DNA of 64,000 nucleotides from Micromonospora lupini str. Lupac 08 (GTDB lineage Bacteria; Actinomycetota; Actinomycetes; Mycobacteriales; Micromonosporaceae), in the NCBI RefSeq assembly GCF_000297395.2, contig NZ_HF570108.1:4695680-4759679 (forward strand). Reading direction: 5' to 3'. The notes under the pieces are model-generated. The model worked only from the letters and a program-made list of their open reading frames with translations. It ran no database searches and was not told the DNA's origin. This document shows positions 1 to 8,570 of the stretch, piece by piece (within the stretch, counting starts at the first letter, position 1; every line of letters starts with the position of its first letter). A program made the translations under genes and the position numbers.

Positions 1-1
1 C

Positions 2-403
2 ATGATGATCGGTGTGGCGACCATCGGTGCCGTCGTGGCCGTCCTGCTCGTCGGTGTCGTGGTCCTGGTCCGCAGGCCGGAGGACGTTCGGTGGATCCTG
101 CGCTGCTCGGCCCTGGCGATCACCGTGCTGGTCGCCGCCGCGCTGACCCCCTACACCGTGGACGACTCCGGGGCCGCGGCCGGCTATCTGCTCGGGGTGC
201 CTGTCGTCGCCGCGCTGCTGCCGGTCCTCGCACAGCGGATCGGCCGGCTGGGCCTGGTCGTCGACCTGACGGCGGCGCTTGTCATCACCGGGTGGGGGCT
301 GCTGCTCGGGCTGGGCATCGGCGGCGCCTTCCTGCCGGCCGTGGTGCTTCTTCTCGCCGGCGCCGTGAGCCCCAGCTCGCCGCGACCGTCCACCACCGCC
401 TGA
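2..403 (+). CDS. Small integral membrane protein, possibly 5'-truncated
   Basis: The protein is 133 residues and almost entirely hydrophobic, with about four predicted membrane segments and a short polar tail rich in Ser, Pro and Arg. No catalytic motif or family is recognised. The first ATG lies at base 2, so the true start may be upstream of the window. It converges on the small minus-strand gene ending at 540, with a strong hairpin between them. Third codon positions are overwhelmingly G or C, which supports the frame. Function is unknown. Confidence 0.6.
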   Translation: MMIGVATIGAVVAVLLVGVVVLVRRPEDVRWILRCSALAITVLVAAALTPYTVDDSGAAAGYLLGVPVVAALLPVLAQRIGRLGLVVDLTAALVITGWGLLLGLGIGGAFLPAVVLLLAGAVSPSSPRPSTTA

Positions 404-487
404 CCCGGGAGGCGTCTCGTGGACGCCGTTGGAGTCCGCCGCGTACGGCGACGAATCCCGGGCTGACCCCGCGCCGCGGGACATGGC

Positions 488-522
488 CGGTGGCCGGCAC
501 CATCGTCGGGCGCCGGCCACCG
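488..522. terminator. Bidirectional hairpin between convergent genes
   Basis: An 11-bp perfect inverted repeat (488-498 pairing with 512-522, loop 13 nt) lies between the stop at 403 and the minus-strand stop at 540. There is no T-tract, as is common for actinomycete terminators. Its position between convergent genes supports a shared terminator. Confidence 0.6.
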
Positions 523-539
523 ACCACACCGACGAAGGA

Positions 540-686
540 TCAGCCGGTGATCACCGGCCAGGCGTACGCGAGCAGGGCGCAGGCGGCACCCAGCAGCGCG
601 AACGAGATGCCGCGAGTGGGCAGCGGCAGGGCGGCGAGCACGATCAGGATGACCGCGATGACGTAGAGAAATGCCTGGACCGACAT
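540..686 (-). CDS. 48-residue membrane protein
   Basis: A short ORF encodes two hydrophobic segments separated by a PLPTRG-type turn, ending in PVITG. The ATG at 686 is preceded on the minus strand by a good ribosome-binding site (GAGGAG), which fixes this start rather than the longer frame-open extension upstream. No named family is assigned. It probably sits in the cytoplasmic membrane. Its neighbour on the same strand (793-1176) is also a small membrane protein. Confidence 0.6.
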   Translation of the reverse strand: MSVQAFLYVIAVILIVLAALPLPTRGISFALLGAACALLAYAWPVITG

Positions 687-792
687 GGAGCTCTCCTCAA
701 TCAGGGAATTGATGGCGACCGACGTCGACCGCCGGGGTGACACCCCGCTCGTGCAGCGAACGCCGCACGGGCGGGCGGGTGCGGGGGCCTGA

Positions 793-1176
793 TCAGCCGT
801 CCGGCGTGAAGAGCCCCTGAATGCCGACGACGATCGCGATGAGACCGAAGATCGCGAGCAACAGGCGGACCCCGGTCGCGCCGTCCGACTGCTCGGCGCG
901 TGGCGTCGGCCGCCCGGTGAGGCGACTCCACAACAGGGCGAGACCCACACCGATCCCCACCACCTCGAAGTGGAACACCCGAGGGCCGGACACCAGGTGG
1001 ACGATGAGGTAGTAGCCGCCGGTCACGAGCGCCACGAGGCCGACCACCCACGCGATCGGGGCCGCCCGACCGGCGAGGCGGCCCAGGTCGTCACCGACGC
1101 GTGGCAAGAGCCGCAGCACGGAGACGGCGAGCAGGAAACCACCAACGATGTTGGCGAGGTCGAGCAGCAGAGCCAT
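793..1176 (-). CDS. Small multi-pass membrane protein
   Basis: A 127-residue protein with about four hydrophobic segments (near residues 3-22, 40-63, 70-84 and 104-122) and short charged loops. The start at 1176 is chosen because hydrophobic coding character begins there and a GGAG-like site lies about 10-15 bases upstream. The in-frame extension to 1446 has no such character. It is divergent from nhaA at 1392. No conserved enzymatic motif was seen and function is unknown. Confidence 0.55.
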   Translation of the reverse strand: MALLLDLANIVGGFLLAVSVLRLLPRVGDDLGRLAGRAAPIAWVVGLVALVTGGYYLIVHLVSGPRVFHFEVVGIGVGLALLWSRLTGRPTPRAEQSDGATGVRLLLAIFGLIAIVVGIQGLFTPDG

Positions 1177-1391
1177 GATCACGAGGGTCTCCGTCGATCG
1201 GATGATCAGCCGGTGGGAGCGTACCCACGGACCCGGTCGGTTGAAACGAGTTCTGGTGGCCGACGGGGTGCCGCCGGCAGCGGGTGGTCGAGGGGCCCCG
1301 CGGCGAAAGGTCCCGGTAGGATGGTTTCCGGTGCGCCGGGAAGTCTGGTCGGCAGATCGCCCCGACCTGTCTTCCGAAAGCTGGCCCGCCT

Positions 1392-2666
1392 GTGACGTCG
1401 AATTCCCCGCCCCGTGTCCTCGGCCGTGGTTCCTGGGCTGAGGCACGTCGCATCGCCGACGTGCTACGCAAGGAAACGATCGGCGGCGCGCTCCTCCTGA
1501 TCGGCGCCGTCGTCGCGCTGATCTGGGCCAATTCCCCCTGGGCGGACCGCTACCACGCGATGACGGCGTTCACCGTCGGGCCCCACGCGCTGCACCTCGA
1601 CCTGCCGCTGGCGATGTGGGCGGCCGACGGGTTGCTGGCGATCTTCTTCTTCGTCGCCGGTCTCGAACTCAAGCGCGAGTTCGTCGCCGGTGACCTGCGT
1701 GATCCCCGTCGGGCGGCGGTCCCGGTCGCCGCGGCGGTCGGCGGCGTACTCGTGCCGGCCCTGCTGTACTTCGTGGTGAACCGGGGCGGCGCGGTGCAGG
1801 GCTGGGCGGTGCCGACCGCCACGGACATCGCGTTCGCCCTCGCCGTGCTGGCGGTGATCGGTCGGCATCTGCCGAGCGCGTTGCGCACCTTCCTGCTGAC
1901 CCTGGCGGTGGTCGACGACCTGCTGGCGATCGTCATCATCGCGATCTTCTACACGGCCCACCTGTCGCTGCTGCCGCTGCTGGCCGCGGCGGTGCCGCTG
2001 GGCCTGTTCGCGCTGCTGGTGCAGCGTCGGGTGCGCTCATGGTGGCTGCTCCTGCCGCTGGCGTTCGCGACCTGGGCGCTGGTGCACGCCTCCGGTGTGC
2101 ACGCCACCGTCGCCGGGGTTCTGCTCGCCTTCGCCGTCCCGGTGCTGCGCTCCACCGGCCCGGGGCCCGGCCTGGCCGAGCACTTCGAGCACCGGTTCCG
2201 GCCGATCTCGGCAGGCGTCGCGGTGCCGGTGTTCGCGCTGATGTCCGCCGGGGTGGCCGTCGGAGGGCTCGACGGCCTGGCGCAGGCCGCCAGGGATCCG
2301 ATCGCCGTCGGCATCACGCTCGGCCTGGTCGCCGGCAAGCCGATCGGCATCCTGCTGGCGACCTGGCTCGTCGCCCGGTTCACCCGGGCCCGGCTGGACG
2401 CGGGGCTGGCCTGGATCGACGTGGTCGGCCTGGCCGTGCTGGCCGGCATCGGGTTCACCGTCTCGCTGCTGATCGGCGAACTCGCCTTCGGTGTCGGCAG
2501 CGACGCCGACGGCCGGGTCAAGATCGCCGTACTGGCGGGCTCCCTGATCGCCGCCGCGCTCGCCACGATCATCTTGCGGACGCGCAATCGCGCTTACCGT
2601 CAGCTCTACGAGGCCGAGCAGGTCGATCGCGACCGCGACGACGTTCCCGACGTCTACCAGCGGTAG
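1392..2666 (+). CDS. nhaA: Na+/H+ antiporter NhaA
   Basis: A 424-residue multi-pass membrane protein of the NhaA family, which exchanges cytoplasmic Na+ for external H+ to control pH and sodium. The family signatures are present: the KEtigGALLLigavvALiWANSPW N-terminus, FFFVAGLELKRE near residue 90, the PTATDIAFAL motif near residue 140, and the Asp-Asp pair in VVDDLLAIVII near residues 175-176, equivalent to the ion-binding aspartates. A C-terminal GIGFTVSLLIGELAF segment is also typical. The start is GTG at 1392. The next gene (CBS protein) follows after 69 bases on the same strand, and the ArsB/NhaD-type transporter converges on that, giving a small ion-homeostasis group. Confidence 0.93.
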   Translation: MTSNSPPRVLGRGSWAEARRIADVLRKETIGGALLLIGAVVALIWANSPWADRYHAMTAFTVGPHALHLDLPLAMWAADGLLAIFFFVAGLELKREFVAGDLRDPRRAAVPVAAAVGGVLVPALLYFVVNRGGAVQGWAVPTATDIAFALAVLAVIGRHLPSALRTFLLTLAVVDDLLAIVIIAIFYTAHLSLLPLLAAAVPLGLFALLVQRRVRSWWLLLPLAFATWALVHASGVHATVAGVLLAFAVPVLRSTGPGPGLAEHFEHRFRPISAGVAVPVFALMSAGVAVGGLDGLAQAARDPIAVGITLGLVAGKPIGILLATWLVARFTRARLDAGLAWIDVVGLAVLAGIGFTVSLLIGELAFGVGSDADGRVKIAVLAGSLIAAALATIILRTRNRAYRQLYEAEQVDRDRDDVPDVYQR

Positions 2667-2735
2667 GTCGGCCGCAGGCGGACCGACACTCGGCATCAGA
2701 GCGGTCGACACGACGCCCGGGCGTATCGTCGGTGC

Positions 2736-3182
2736 GTGCGCGCGAGCGATGTGGCGATCCCGATGGAAACCGTTACCGAGGACATGCCGGCCCGGGAGGC
2801 CGCGCGGATCCTGGCGGCGCAGGACCTGCCCGGCCTGATCGTGGTGGACACCATGGGCCGCCCGTCGACGGTGCTGGCCGGCACACAGGTGCTGCGGATG
2901 GCGCTGCCGTCCTACTGCCAGGACGATCCGGCGCTGGCCCGGGTGATCGACGAGGCCGCTGCCGACGTGATCCTGAAGGGCATCGGGGAGCGCACCGTCG
3001 CGGACCTGCTGCCCCGCAACCGTCCGGAGCTGCCGGCGGTCAGCGCCGAGGCCACACTGCTCGAAGTCGCCTCGGTGATGGCCCGATCGAATGTGCCGCT
3101 GGTGGCGGTCGTCGACCGCGACCGGGTGATGACCGGCGCGATCACCCTGGACGGGCTGCTCGACCGGATGCTCGGCACCTGA
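2736..3182 (+). CDS. CBS-pair domain protein
   Basis: A 148-residue soluble protein consisting of two CBS motifs (roughly residues 1-55 and 88-145), which normally bind adenine nucleotides and regulate a partner protein. The motif ending DRVMTGAITLDGLLDRML is typical of the second CBS unit. The start is GTG at 2736. The gene ends 3 bases before the stop of the convergent transporter gene at 3186, so the two transcripts must overlap. The arrangement suggests, but does not prove, that it regulates that transporter or NhaA. Confidence 0.8.
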   Translation: MRASDVAIPMETVTEDMPAREAARILAAQDLPGLIVVDTMGRPSTVLAGTQVLRMALPSYCQDDPALARVIDEAAADVILKGIGERTVADLLPRNRPELPAVSAEATLLEVASVMARSNVPLVAVVDRDRVMTGAITLDGLLDRMLGT

Positions 3183-3185
3183 GCG

Positions 3186-4475
3186 TCAGAAGAATCGCAG
3201 CCACAGATACGGCACCGCGATCGCCACCGAGATCACGGTGACGATCAGGCCGTACTTGGTGAAGCCCCAGAAAGTGATCTTGTGCCCGGCGCGGTCGGCG
3301 ATGCCGAGCACCACCACGTTCGCCGACGCGCCGACGGCAGTGGCGTTGCCGCCGAAGTCAGCTCCGATGGCAAGCGCCCACCACAGCACCTGAGCCCTGC
3401 CGAGCCCGCCTTCGGCGTTCACCAGCTCGCTCACGATCGGGCTCATCGTCGCCACGTACGGGATGTTGTCCACGATCGCCGACAACCCCGCCGAGGCCCA
3501 CAGCAGCAACATGGTGGCCGGCCACAGCTTGCCCTCGACGGCCTCGGTCGCCGACCGGGCGATGTTGTCGATCACCCCGGTGGCGACCAGTGCCCCGACC
3601 ATGATGAACAGGCCGGCGAAGAACACAAGCGTCGGCCACTCGACGTCCTTTGCCACGTCTTCCGCGTCCAGCCGGGACAACGCCAGAAGCAGCAGGCCGC
3701 CGAGTATGGCCACCACCGACGGCTCCAGGTGCAGCACCGTGTGCAGACTGAACGCGACAAGCACCGTGCCCAGCACCACCAGGCTGATCACCACGAGGCG
3801 GGGGTCGCGAATCGCGTCCGCCTCCCGCAGCGCCATCACCCGAGCCGCGCGCTCGGCGTCGTAGCGAAACGCCGTGCGGAACATGATCCGGCACAGGCCG
3901 ATGAAGACGACGAGCACGATCAGCACCAGCGGAGCCATGACGTTCAGGAAGTCGGTGAAACTGAGCCCCGAACGGCTGCCGATGATGATGTTCGGTGGGT
4001 CGCCGACAAGCGTGGCCGCACCACCGATGTTGGACGCCATGACCTCGGCGATCAGGAACGGGACCGGCGGCACACCGAGCCGCTCGCACACCAACAGCGT
4101 CACCGGCGCCACCAGCAGCACCGTGGTGACGTTGTCCAACGCCGCCGACACCACGCCGGTCACCACAACCAGGATCACCATGATCGGGAACGGACGGCCG
4201 CGGGCCTTCTTGGCGCTCCAGATCGCCAGGTACTCGAACAGGCCGGTACGTTTCAGCACACCGACGATCAGCATCATCCCCAGCAGCAGGAAGATGACGT
4301 TCCAGTCGATGCCCGCCTCTTCCGAGAAGAACGCGTGTTCGGCGTCGGTGGCCCCGATCGCCAGCATGATGGATGCGCCACCCAGGGCCACCGCCACCCG
4401 GTTGATCTTCTCCGTGGCGATGAGGATGTAGGCGGCGACGAAAACGGCCACCGCGATCCAGGCCAGGGTGCTCAT
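3186..4475 (-). CDS. ArsB/NhaD/SLC13-type ion transporter
   Basis: A 429-residue protein with about eleven membrane segments, belonging to the ion-transporter superfamily that includes ArsB, NhaD and SLC13 carriers. Diagnostic features are two related halves, each with a re-entrant motif: SAALDNVTTVLLVAPVT near residue 110 followed by GGAATLVGDPPNIIIGS near residue 152, and SAIVDNIPYVATMSPIV near residue 335 followed by GGNATAVGASANVVVLG near residue 375. The substrate (arsenite, Na+, dicarboxylate or other anion) cannot be decided from the sequence. No arsR or arsC lies nearby, so arsenite export is not supported by context. ATG start at 4475. Confidence 0.85.
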   Translation of the reverse strand: MSTLAWIAVAVFVAAYILIATEKINRVAVALGGASIMLAIGATDAEHAFFSEEAGIDWNVIFLLLGMMLIVGVLKRTGLFEYLAIWSAKKARGRPFPIMVILVVVTGVVSAALDNVTTVLLVAPVTLLVCERLGVPPVPFLIAEVMASNIGGAATLVGDPPNIIIGSRSGLSFTDFLNVMAPLVLIVLVVFIGLCRIMFRTAFRYDAERAARVMALREADAIRDPRLVVISLVVLGTVLVAFSLHTVLHLEPSVVAILGGLLLLALSRLDAEDVAKDVEWPTLVFFAGLFIMVGALVATGVIDNIARSATEAVEGKLWPATMLLLWASAGLSAIVDNIPYVATMSPIVSELVNAEGGLGRAQVLWWALAIGADFGGNATAVGASANVVVLGIADRAGHKITFWGFTKYGLIVTVISVAIAVPYLWLRFF

Positions 4476-4644
4476 TCGGCGCTTCTCCGGTTCTGGTCAG
4501 CCGTCATCGCAACGCCGACCAGGCTTCCCGGCACACCTCAGATCAACCTATCAGCCTGGGCGATCAGCATCGGGTGTGGTGGCAGGCAGGCGGTACGCCG
4601 GTGTGGGACGGTTCAGCGTGATCAGCGGGGCTTGGTCGGTGCGG

Positions 4645-4803
4645 GTGGGCACGTGGATCGGGGCGAAGCTGGCCGATGCCGCGCTGCCCCTGGCCACTGC
4701 CCTCGCCGGCACGGCGAACCTGCTGCCGGTCGCGCTGCTCGGCGCCGCGTCCGCCACCCTCGCCCTCGGTCTGGCACCCTGGGGCGTGGCAAGCGTCGTA
4801 AGA
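4645..4803 (+). pseudogene. Remnant of an ABC-type membrane permease
   Basis: In the 383-base gap between 4475 and 4859, one forward frame encodes about 53 residues resembling the interior of actinobacterial ABC permeases annotated as exporters of polyketide antibiotics (a VGTWIGAK element, then ALAGTANLLPVALLGA and LALGLAPW). The open frame has no credible start, runs into the DM13 gene in another frame, and lacks the rest of the roughly 500-residue family. I read it as a decayed fragment. The resemblance is from memory of the family and was not tested by search. Confidence 0.4.
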
Positions 4804-4858
4804 GTTCCGAAAGGGCTCGCGACCGGTCCGACGGCGGCAACGGCCGTACGCTCCGGGG

Positions 4859-5437
4859 GTGGGAAAAAGGATCTTCCGGTCGCGAGCGGCCTGGACCGCT
4901 CTCGCCGCCGCTGTCCTCGTGACGGCTCTTGCCCTCTACTGGTTCCAGCCGTGGAAACTGTTCACCGACACGTACGTCGACGAGGCGGTTCCCCCCGCGC
5001 GGACGACATCGGCCACGCCGACGCCAGCTCCCGCGTCCGCGGCTCCCCCGGCTTCGACAGCTCCGACGGCGACACCAGCGGGGAACGAGATCCTGACCGC
5101 CGGCGAGTTCGTTACCCATGAGCACCGGACGACCGGCAGCGCCGAGATCCACCGGCTCGCCGACGGGCGCCACCAGCTCGTGATCCGGAACCTGAGCACG
5201 TCGAGCGGGCCGGACCTGCGAGTGTGGCTGACCGACCAACCGGTCACCCTCGGCAAGGCCGGGTGGCGGGTGTTCGACGACGGCGAGTGGGTCGAGCTGG
5301 CGAGGCTCAAGGGCAATCAGGGCAACCAGGTGTACGAGATACCGGCCTCGGTCGACCCACGCGACTTCCGGAGCGTCTCCATCTGGTGCAAGCGATTCGC
5401 CGTCTCCTTCGGCGCGGCCGACCTCAGGGCCGCCTGA
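4859..5437 (+). CDS. Membrane-anchored DM13 domain protein
   Basis: A 192-residue protein: one N-terminal membrane anchor (residues 11-28), an extracytoplasmic Pro/Ala/Thr-rich linker (about 42-73), and a C-terminal DM13 domain (about 78-190) with the features GSAEIHR, LVIRNLSTSSGPDLRVWLT, GNQVYEIP and the single Cys in SVSIWCKRF. DM13 domains are proposed to act in extracellular redox or electron transfer, with that cysteine conserved. The start is GTG at 4859. It converges on the GH5 gene, with a 16-bp perfect hairpin between them. Confidence 0.85.
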   Translation: MGKRIFRSRAAWTALAAAVLVTALALYWFQPWKLFTDTYVDEAVPPARTTSATPTPAPASAAPPASTAPTATPAGNEILTAGEFVTHEHRTTGSAEIHRLADGRHQLVIRNLSTSSGPDLRVWLTDQPVTLGKAGWRVFDDGEWVELARLKGNQGNQVYEIPASVDPRDFRSVSIWCKRFAVSFGAADLRAA

Positions 5438-5495
5438 CGCGGGAATGGCCGCGCTGGCCCGGTGCGAGGCCGACACCTCCGGCGCCGGTACGGCG

Positions 5496-5537
5496 CGCAC
5501 CCCCGGTACCGGTCACCAGATCGGTACCGGGGGTGCG
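5496..5537. terminator. Strong bidirectional terminator
   Basis: A perfect 16-bp inverted repeat (5496-5511 with 5522-5537) encloses a 10-nt loop. It lies between the convergent stops at 5437 and 5574. No U-tract is present. Confidence 0.8.
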
Positions 5538-5573
5538 GGTCACCGTGGATCGGTCGTCACGTCGAGAAGACCG

Positions 5574-7094
5574 TCAGACCGCCGTGCGCGACCACTGCTG
5601 GTTGGCGCCGGTGTTGCACGTGTACTGCTTGAGAATCACGCCGTCCGCGGTCGAGGCGGCCGGCACGTCCACGCACTTGCCGCTGTGGCGGGCGCGGAGC
5701 TGGAAGTAGCTGCCATTGGTGACCATCTGGAACTGCTGGTTGGTGCCGCTGCCGCAGGTGTACTGGACGAGTTCGGCGCCGTCGGCGGTCGACGCGCTCA
5801 CCACGTCGAGGCACTTGCCGCTGTTCCGGCTGACGATGCGCCAGTAGCCGCTGCCGGCGTCCTGGAACTGCCACTGCTGCCAGGCGTTGCCGCCGTAGGT
5901 GTACTGGGCGACGCGCGCGCCGTTGTCGGTGTTCGGTGACTGGACGTTCATGGCCTTGCCGCTGTGCCGCACGTCGAGCCGGTAGAACGTTCCCGTCGAC
6001 GGCGGGGGCGTCGTCGGGTCGCCGCCGCCGATGGTGTCGCCCCACGCGTACCGGATCCGGTCGGCGCCGGAGGTGTTGCGGACGGTCAGGTTGAGGTCGG
6101 TGCCGCTGCCGGTGAGGGCGAACATCGAGTACCAGTCGTAGCCGATGGTGCCGGTCTTGCCGCCGAGGGCGGGCCAGTAGGTGCCGCCCATCTGGTTGTC
6201 CCGCATGACCTGGGCCATGGCCCGGATGTAGCGCACGAAGTTGTCGGTGCTGCCCGCGTCGGCGTAGTTGCGACCGTCGTTCATGGGGCCGCCGAACTCG
6301 GTCGCGACCGCGCGGGAGGCGCAGTTGCCGAGGCGTTCCCGGATGTGGCTGCGGAAGCCGTCGTAGGTCATCGCTCCGTAGAAGAAGGCGTAGTAGTGGA
6401 AGGACAGCAGCGTCGAGTTGAAGCGGCTGTCGTTGCAGATGTCGCGCAGGTCCTGGCTGAAGCCGGTGCCGCCGATCAGCACCCGGCCGGGCACCGCGGA
6501 GGTGTGGTAGCTGAGCCAGTTCGCGGCGACGGTGCGCCACTCGGCCGAGCTGTAGCCGTGCGGCTCGTTCATCGGTTCGAAGTAGACGTTGGTGTTCGAG
6601 CCGTACGTGTTGGTCACCGTGGACCACATCGTGTTCCAGGCGGCGAGATTGGTGATTCTGCCGCCGGAGGCGGCGCCGTCCTCCCAGTAGGCGAGGATGA
6701 CTTTGAAGCCGCGGGCGGTGGCGGCGTCGATGGCGCCTCGGTAGGCCTCCCACCAGGCCGTACCCACCGTGTGGGTGTTGATGGGCAGCCGGACGGTGTT
6801 GACCCCCATGGTGGACGCCATGTCGTCGTAGAGGGCGTTGGCCTTGGCCCGCACCGTCGCGTTGCTGTCGGACATGCTCAGACCCTGCACGACGAGCGGG
6901 CTGGTCTTGAAGTTGTCGCCCAGCATGGCCCAGTTCATGCCGCGGAACTGGCTGGTGGCGGCAGTGGCCGGCGACGACGTGACGACGACGATGCCGACCA
7001 GCGCGGTCAGCGCGCTCAACAGAGCGATCAGGAGCCGGCGCAGCGGCCGGCTGCTCGGCGACACGTGTCCATGGGGCGGCCTTTTCCGTTTCAT
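5574..7094 (-). CDS. Secreted GH5-type cellulase/mannanase with ricin-type lectin module
   Basis: A 506-residue exported glycoside hydrolase. Residues 1-46 form a signal peptide (twin Arg, hydrophobic core, ATAA site). The GH5-like (clan A) barrel covers about 48-350: the acid/base Glu is E177 in FEPMNEPHG and the nucleophile is E266 in ATEFGG. A Pro/Thr linker leads to a ricin-type beta-trefoil (about 375-506) with repeated QxW-type units (QQWQF, QQFQM, QQWSR). It probably cleaves internal beta-1,4 bonds of cellulose, mannan or xyloglucan. The exact substrate is not visible. ATG at 7094. It lies 36 bases downstream of the GH43 gene, so the two are probably co-transcribed. Confidence 0.88.
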   Translation of the reverse strand: MKRKRPPHGHVSPSSRPLRRLLIALLSALTALVGIVVVTSSPATAATSQFRGMNWAMLGDNFKTSPLVVQGLSMSDSNATVRAKANALYDDMASTMGVNTVRLPINTHTVGTAWWEAYRGAIDAATARGFKVILAYWEDGAASGGRITNLAAWNTMWSTVTNTYGSNTNVYFEPMNEPHGYSSAEWRTVAANWLSYHTSAVPGRVLIGGTGFSQDLRDICNDSRFNSTLLSFHYYAFFYGAMTYDGFRSHIRERLGNCASRAVATEFGGPMNDGRNYADAGSTDNFVRYIRAMAQVMRDNQMGGTYWPALGGKTGTIGYDWYSMFALTGSGTDLNLTVRNTSGADRIRYAWGDTIGGGDPTTPPPSTGTFYRLDVRHSGKAMNVQSPNTDNGARVAQYTYGGNAWQQWQFQDAGSGYWRIVSRNSGKCLDVVSASTADGAELVQYTCGSGTNQQFQMVTNGSYFQLRARHSGKCVDVPAASTADGVILKQYTCNTGANQQWSRTAV

Positions 7095-7130
7095 GACAGG
7101 TCCAATCGGTGTGGGGGTGGCGGTCGGTGG

Positions 7131-8570
7131 TCAGGTGGTCAGGCGGAAGGTGGCGTCGGCGCGGCCAGACGTGTCGCTGACCGGGTCGAGCCGGAGCAGG
7201 TAGCTGTAGTGCCGGATGTAGCGGTCCGGGTGGCTGTACGACTGGAACGACGTCCACGAGGAGTTGGCCAGGCCGGCGACCTGCCGGAAGGTGGCGTCGG
7301 CGGCGAAGGTGGCGGTGCCGTCGTTGGCTTCCAGCCGGAAGTCGAACCCGTAGTGGCGCAGGTAGTGGCTCGGGTAGTTGACCGACTGGATGGAGACCGT
7401 TCCGGAGCCGGCCAGGCCGGGCACCACCCGCCACTGGCCGTCCTGGGCGGGGCTGACGTTCGGGTCGATCCGCACGTCGTAGTCGTAGTGCCGCACGTAC
7501 CGGTCCTGGAAGTTGTACGACTGGATCCGGTTCACCGCGGTGACCGGCCAGCGGGCGAGCACCCGGCTCTGTTCGGCGGCGGTCAGGTTGAGGATCGTTC
7601 CGTGCCGTTTCCTGGTGCCACCCATGGCGTACGAGCCGGACGCCGGCAGTCGGTAGCTGCCCGCGTTCGACGGGTCGGTGGTCAGGACCGGTAGGTAGCC
7701 GCGACCGCTGGAGTACTGATCGAGGTAGAGCGCCCATTCGTTGCGCGAGTTGAACTTCGTCCACATCGGGCCCTCGACCTGGGCTCCGGTCAGCCCGACG
7801 CCGGACAGGTTCCCGAGGCTGGTCCAGGTGCCGAGGATGGAGTTGCTGCCCTCGATGGCGATCTGACCGTCCCGGGAGGCCCGGACGTACCGGTAGACGC
7901 CGACGCCGGCCGGCACCTCGACGATCTGGGTGTCGATGATCTCCTGGCTGCCGGGCCGGTCGATGTAGAGCTGCGGCGTGGTGATGCTGCGGAAGTTCGT
8001 CGTGCGCGCGGCGTAGATGCGGTGCTTGGTCGCCCCGTTGAGCGGGACGTTCGTCGCCCAGTAGAGGACGTAGTCGCCGGTGGCCGGGTTCCAGATCGCC
8101 TCCGGGGCCCAGGCGTTGCGTCCGTCCGGGATCGCGCCGGCGACGTTCAGCAGCCACGGCGCCGACCAGTTGACCAGGTCGGTGGACTCCCACACGACGA
8201 GGTTGCGGCTGCCGTTGTTGATGGCGGCCGACCAGTCCTGGCCGCAGCCGATGCACAGGTCCGTGGCGATGATCCAGTACCGGTCACCGTTCGGCGAGCG
8301 GACCAGGGCGGGGTCGCGAACGCCACGGGTGCCGACGGTGGAGCGCAGCACCAGTCCGCCGCTGTTGAGGTCCGTCCACCGCAGGCCGTCCGTGCTGTGG
8401 GCGAGGTAGATCTGTTGGCCGGTCGAGGACTCGCCGGTGAAGTGCGCCATCAGGTAGCCGACGGTCGGGTCGAGCGCGGCCGCCTCCTTCGGCGTCGCCA
8501 CCGACCAGGTGGTGAACAACAGGCACGCGGCGAGCGACACCGCGTAGAGCCGGGCGAGGACTCTCGACAT
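7131..8570 (-). CDS. Secreted GH43-type arabinosidase/xylosidase with AbfB (CBM42) module
   Basis: A 479-residue exported protein with a signal peptide to about residue 32. The five-bladed propeller (about 35-335) carries the expected acidic residues: D86 in RDPALV, E157 in AWAPEAIW and E266 in VEGPMW. These match the base, modulator and acid positions of GH43-like enzymes. The C-terminus (about 345-479) is an AbfB arabinofuranose-binding beta-trefoil with three repeats of the form IQSYnfqDRYVRHYDYdvRId. This predicts removal of arabinose side chains from arabinoxylan or arabinan outside the cell. It is the first gene of the minus-strand arm of the divergon facing the esterase gene. Confidence 0.85.
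   Translation of the reverse strand: MSRVLARLYAVSLAACLLFTTWSVATPKEAAALDPTVGYLMAHFTGESSTGQQIYLAHSTDGLRWTDLNSGGLVLRSTVGTRGVRDPALVRSPNGDRYWIIATDLCIGCGQDWSAAINNGSRNLVVWESTDLVNWSAPWLLNVAGAIPDGRNAWAPEAIWNPATGDYVLYWATNVPLNGATKHRIYAARTTNFRSITTPQLYIDRPGSQEIIDTQIVEVPAGVGVYRYVRASRDGQIAIEGSNSILGTWTSLGNLSGVGLTGAQVEGPMWTKFNSRNEWALYLDQYSSGRGYLPVLTTDPSNAGSYRLPASGSYAMGGTRKRHGTILNLTAAEQSRVLARWPVTAVNRIQSYNFQDRYVRHYDYDVRIDPNVSPAQDGQWRVVPGLAGSGTVSIQSVNYPSHYLRHYGFDFRLEANDGTATFAADATFRQVAGLANSSWTSFQSYSHPDRYIRHYSYLLRLDPVSDTSGRADATFRLTT

Noticed and set aside
3186..4475. Arsenite efflux pump ArsB
   Set aside because: Fold family matches, but there is no arsR, arsC or arsA nearby, so the substrate was left open.
5557..8256. 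A very long minus-strand reading frame across the GH5 and GH43 genes
   Set aside because: It lies in another frame of two well-supported enzymes, is extremely rich in Arg, Pro and Gly, and has no domain. It is a high-GC shadow.
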